Shown here: positions 61,401 through 64,000 of the stretch, in pieces
Layout: every line of letters begins with the position of its first letter
Numbering within the stretch: the first letter of the stretch is position 1
Assembly: GCA_021768245.1 (NCBI GenBank)
Contig: JAETNO010000018.1
Span: forward strand, 1-64,000
Direction: 5' to 3'
Source: Bacteroidaceae bacterium
GTDB lineage: Bacteria > Bacteroidota > Bacteroidia > Bacteroidales > Muribaculaceae
Length of the DNA: 64,000 nt
Position numbers and translations under genes: made by a program
The notes under the pieces: generated by a model
What the model was told of the DNA's origin: nothing
Seen by the model: the letters and a program-made list of their open reading frames with translations, nothing else
Databases searched by the model: none

Positions 61401-62948
61401 GATCAGGCGGTCAAGAAAGCCGGGGAAGCTGCGGACAAAGAGTATCAGACGGAACTCGACAAACTCAACAAAGAGCAGAAAGCCTATGTCAAGGGGTCGA
61501 AAGAGTGGCAGGCCGTCGAGCAGGAGAAAACCCGCCTTACCGGACTGTTTGAGCAGAAAAAAGGCGATATCGCTACTGCGGGAACGAATGCCCGGACAAA
61601 GATTTTGCAGGATGCTACCGAGAAAGAGTTACTGGAGTGGGGCAAACTGCCTGATGCTGCTGCCGAAGCTGAGCATCAGATCACCGAGAATAAACGGCGC
61701 GAGGTTACTGAACGGCTGAAACTGGCCCAGTTGGAGACGGAAAAATCAATCGGGAAAGCCAATAATCAATATAGAGCAGACGAGAATTTAGCCGATGCAA
61801 CCCTCGGAAAAAAAGGTCGTAAACGCAATGTGGCGCGCCTGCAAAATGAGGTGCAGCTTCACAATAATACGGCACAAGCATATCAGAAAGAACTAAACGA
61901 AATTCTGGCTGGGGGTGATGCCGCGATCGAGGAACACAAAGCTCGTTACAACGAGTTGATCCTGTTGATCGGGCAGGAACAGCAGGCGGTAATGAACCTT
62001 GGCAAAGGAAAAAACGCCGACGGAACCCGCAAAAGTTTTTGGCAACAGCTTACCGAGTTATCGGATGAGGATTTAGCCCAGATCAAACAGCAGGCAATTG
62101 ACCTTGCTACGCAGTTGAGCGATGCGATTTTCGATGCCAAACAACAGGCCTCACAACGGCAGTTGAACGCAGAAAAGAAAGCGATCGATGCACAGTATAA
62201 AACAGAGGCAAAATTACTCGATTCGAAGCGGGATAAAGGGCTGATATCTGAGAAGAAGTATCAGCAGGAGCTTGAAAAGCTGGAAGCCAAGAAAGCCGAG
62301 AAAGAGGAAGCAGCAGAGCGTGCGGCCTTTGAGCGGGAAAAGAAGCTGAACACGAAGCAGGCCTTGATGAATACGGCACTTTCTGTCGCAAAGACCTTTG
62401 CGCAATGGGGTTGGCCTTTGGGTATTCCGTTTGCGGCGTTGGCTATTGCGCAAGGTATGACTCAAGTTGCGGCAATCCAATCACAGAAATATGCCCAAGG
62501 CGGCATGATTCCTCTCGGTGATGGCGTGGGTGTTGTAAAAGGCCGGAGCCATGCGCAGGGCGGCCATCAGATTTACCTCGACGGCCAGCCCATCGGCGAG
62601 GTCGAAGGTGATGAACTTTTGGCAATCGTCAATAAGCACGACACCGCACGGATCGGGGCGCTCTCGGCCGCGAACAGCGTACACGGGCGGCGCTTCGCTC
62701 AAGGCGGCCTTATATCCCCGACCGGATATATGACGAGCAGCGTTTCGAGTCCCGTGTCGTTTTATCAGACTTCGACACATCAGGACGAAACGGCGCAAGG
62801 GAATTTTTCTGAAATGATGGCGCTGATCCGGGAGGACATCAAGGCCACAAATGACCGGATCGACCGACTGCGTGTGTACCTTGTAACGCAGGATGTTACC
62901 GACTCGCAAGATGACTTAAAAAAAATAAAAGTTAAGCAGACATTCTAA
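58473..62948 (+). CDS. tail tape measure protein
   Basis: 1491 aa. Residues about 230-400 are the TP901 core (GASTEYTATEVAGLQLAYARMGF, LEETAAMLGVLADRGIRGSQAGTALR). Hydrophobic segments follow (about 495-620), then long Lys/Glu-rich coiled coils (about 620-1300). The Gly-rich end AQGGMIPLGDGVGVVKGRSHAQGG is typical of Bacteroidetes phage tape measures. Length sets the tail length; this predicts a long flexible tail. Confidence 0.93.
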   Translation: MANVVEKIFKLILNFGDGEEKVPKMSKLLQSLHDRLKNVLKTINDIGKADGLQKAAEVLGVYTLTVEKAEKAKKKLVATDKEEKTQTAEATKYIEDLKNKYGNLIFTKREITTLSKNYTTLMRAEKGSAEELQAKINVLNTVWKKLGATQRNSTMGRQVTAELKSMRDEMRNLTVGAGDFSRNIGNYFSGMYNTVTRKVAGITGVVFTLKQVLWSIYGPFQDLEYRMAMVKAVARATDEEFVMLKGNARELGASTEYTATEVAGLQLAYARMGFVPDQIRQITGATLDLATATGEDLARSADVVGVTLRGFNLQADQAQRVVDVMTKSFNASSLQLGYFYDAIKYVAPIASEANVSLEETAAMLGVLADRGIRGSQAGTALRRIFTEIAKTGGDVSERLAQLSKNGLTLGGAMDEVGRYAMTALTVLVNSKDGVDGLTESLNNAGGAAKTAADGIRDTMKIDVEVFLSAIKEKLIAIGEVLAPLGRSVIQAGTWAVTNIKSVTIAVLTLIGVIKLASAARAVWLLVTKQITIYETAWGRALRVNMATLQSATAATKLLAAAKFLLAGQIKAAYEALKMFWTTLIANPWGVVATAITAVIAYMVAFRDKTDAATRAQRKFNDENDRFNKAQDEKRQRIEQLIRTIQDETETQNAKIRAYEELKLLSPALTDKYTQEQLATLKLADSAKLLNEQRDKENYDNMVANVEKYTASLKKLREENGQLLGMSPGGAPIFVDNSKAIEEQEIALSNYKKALGEIEEANKVAEENAKPIEVRIKAAENIVEEAEKAFKEAKTAYNQKRDEWIREHGTEATLPFSFKFDMLTAQKEFADAQKKVADLQKQLKTPSTGGGSEKEKGEWSLSKDRAFARQLLDLKKKLHSGEITSEEQYQKQVLQLEIDTLTKRITLNKDEAKTIIKLKNELWDKQNQQKKIEQKENEAYTANRRAQQEKQLKYENDRIDAEIAAMKEGVEKKIRLNDQAVKKAGEAADKEYQTELDKLNKEQKAYVKGSKEWQAVEQEKTRLTGLFEQKKGDIATAGTNARTKILQDATEKELLEWGKLPDAAAEAEHQITENKRREVTERLKLAQLETEKSIGKANNQYRADENLADATLGKKGRKRNVARLQNEVQLHNNTAQAYQKELNEILAGGDAAIEEHKARYNELILLIGQEQQAVMNLGKGKNADGTRKSFWQQLTELSDEDLAQIKQQAIDLATQLSDAIFDAKQQASQRQLNAEKKAIDAQYKTEAKLLDSKRDKGLISEKKYQQELEKLEAKKAEKEEAAERAAFEREKKLNTKQALMNTALSVAKTFAQWGWPLGIPFAALAIAQGMTQVAAIQSQKYAQGGMIPLGDGVGVVKGRSHAQGGHQIYLDGQPIGEVEGDELLAIVNKHDTARIGALSAANSVHGRRFAQGGLISPTGYMTSSVSSPVSFYQTSTHQDETAQGNFSEMMALIREDIKATNDRIDRLRVYLVTQDVTDSQDDLKKIKVKQTF

Positions 62949-62968
62949 ACAGGTGAAAAATGAGTGGG

Positions 62969-62991
62969 TAATTCTATTATACAGTGAAGTC
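62969..62991 (+). promoter_or_regulatory. repeated late element, copy 2
   Basis: TAATTCTATTAT, four bases, then TGAAGTC, as at 48860. It lies between the tape measure and a terminator that precedes the protease gene. Confidence 0.5.
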
Positions 62992-63021
62992 GTAGTGTGA
63001 CTCACTGGGTGTTTATAGGGA

Positions 63022-63053
63022 GGTGGTTCGGCTTCGGTCGAGCCACCTTTTTT
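63022..63053 (+). terminator. strong intrinsic terminator
   Basis: An 11-bp stem (63022-63032 with 63037-63047, two G-U) with TTCG tetraloop, then six Ts. It ends the tail operon; since it lies after the late element, it could instead act as an attenuator for the next operon. Confidence 0.88.
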
Positions 63054-63070
63054 ATTGAAATTTCAAAAAT

Positions 63071-64000
63071 ATGAAGAATACGATAGAAATCATCAACCGC
63101 CGAAATTCGGTTGAAATCAACATCGAGGGAACTATCGGTGTTCCGGAAGAATGGCAGTTCGACGATCCGGGCGACCGGGTTGCGACGTATGACAAATTCC
63201 GCAACGCTATCGACCTAATCCGTCAGATTGAGTCTCCGGAAGTGCTGATAAATATTCGCTCAACGGGTGGGGATGTTAACGACGCCCTACTGATTCTTGA
63301 TGCGATTTCGGGTCTCAAAGCCAAGAAAACGACTCGGTGCTATGGCTATACCGCATCGGCCGCAACGCTCATCGCACAGGCCGCGTCGGAGGGTTGCCGC
63401 GAAATATCGGCCAATGCCCTCTATCTGATCCATACCGCTATTTGCACCGCAGAGGGTAATGCCGAAGAACTTGAGGCAAGGACTGAACTCCTGCGTAAGA
63501 CTGACGAGCGCATCGCCGCGGTCTATGCAGCCCGTTCGGGACGTCCAGCGGCTGAGTTTGAAACCCTGATGGCCGAGAACAATGGTAACGGGCGCTGGCT
63601 TTCGCCGAACGAGGCCATCGCGGCAGGTCTGGCCGACGTCGTATTCAACGTACCGGAAGTACTGAACTGTACCGTAGTGGACGATTATCCAATTCACAAC
63701 TATATGGTAAAAATCAAAAACACAATGCATGGAATTCTCCGCCGTCTGGGATTGACGCCGGGAGAAGCGACGGAGGTGGAAATCTCCGAGGAACAGATTG
63801 CGACGCTCAACCACTCGCTGGAGCAGGGTGACGTCCGAGAACAGGAGTTGCAGGAGCAGCTTGCAACCGAACAGGCAGCCCACGAGCAGACCAGAACCGA
63901 CTTGACATCGGTACAGAATCGGGTCACAGAACTCGAAGCCGAACTCAACAAGCGGAAAGCCGCGCCGACGGTTACCAAGGAGATCGAAGACCCCTCAATC
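63071..64000 (+). CDS. ClpP-type prohead protease with coiled-coil tail (runs off the end)
   Basis: 310 codons visible. Serine nucleophile in GYTASAATLIAQAASEG and His in ALYLIHTAIC match the phage ClpP-like head-maturation proteases. A helical, Glu/Gln-rich C-terminal part (from about residue 230) may be a fused scaffold. Its place after the tape measure is unusual: prohead proteases usually lie before the major capsid gene near terminase. Confidence 0.85.
   Translation, partial: MKNTIEIINRRNSVEINIEGTIGVPEEWQFDDPGDRVATYDKFRNAIDLIRQIESPEVLINIRSTGGDVNDALLILDAISGLKAKKTTRCYGYTASAATLIAQAASEGCREISANALYLIHTAICTAEGNAEELEARTELLRKTDERIAAVYAARSGRPAAEFETLMAENNGNGRWLSPNEAIAAGLADVVFNVPEVLNCTVVDDYPIHNYMVKIKNTMHGILRRLGLTPGEATEVEISEEQIATLNHSLEQGDVREQELQEQLATEQAAHEQTRTDLTSVQNRVTELEAELNKRKAAPTVTKEIEDPSI

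Overview
The window reads as the chromosome of a gut Bacteroidales bacterium, most likely a Rikenellaceae/Alistipes-type organism, carrying an integrated tailed phage. The evidence is Bacteroidetes promoters (TTTG, then about 20 nt, then TAnnTTTG), SusD/TonB-era surface lipoproteins with a Cys-Ser/Asp lipobox, a BtuB/BtuG-type cobalamin locus, DUF4465, DUF3873, DUF2284 and golvesin-type families, and a visibly GC-rich core around the histidine operon. The genus is an inference; no rRNA or marker gene is present. Region 1 (1-1.1 kb): the tail of one gene and a six-unit array of 83-86 bp repeats whose longer units encode a tiny peptide. Region 2 (1.1-13.0 kb, minus strand): a complete cobalamin uptake operon. 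From its 5' end it has a Bacteroidetes promoter, a cobalamin riboswitch with a canonical B12 box, an intrinsic terminator, three large surface lipoproteins (DUF4465; PKD/Ig; DUF5018 plus receptor-L/leucine-rich), a BtuG-like propeller broken by a one-base frameshift, BtuB, BtuF, BtuC, BtuD and a cysteine-rich DUF2284 protein. Region 3 (13.4-16.2 kb): two decayed tyrosine recombinases, probably the scar of the element that brought the lower-GC left part. Region 4 (16.3-33.7 kb): GC-rich core genes. These are a BASS-type symporter, an aspartyl protease with PDZ, YqeY, a cell-wall amidase/golvesin protein with a sodium:solute symporter, a cysteine-dioxygenase-like enzyme, and the full histidine operon hisGDCBHAF(IE). 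The operon is preceded by a His-rich leader peptide and a terminator/antiterminator pair, which is textbook attenuation. HisB is a two-domain enzyme with an unusual low-complexity insert of about 100 residues. A NAGPA-like lipoprotein with a G9 tract follows. Region 5 (34.2-64.0 kb): a prophage entered through the 3' half of a tRNA-Met(CAT) gene. The left part has a lipoprotein, an S24 repressor with operators, small regulators, and recombination genes (Sak4-like ATPase, PD-(D/E)XK nuclease, a protein with an SSB-like tail, a NinB-like protein, SNF2 helicase, ParB-like). It also has a lambda O/P-like replication pair with iterons inside the initiator gene, many small accessory ORFs, a sigma-like regulator, a phage tRNA-Met, and a ParB-like plus radical-SAM pair. 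The right part has terminase, tail genes, a very long tape measure, then a strong terminator and a ClpP-type protease that runs off the end. A 23-bp element occurs just downstream of the sigma-like gene and again after the tape measure and looks like a late promoter. The phage right end, integrase, portal and capsid are not in the window.
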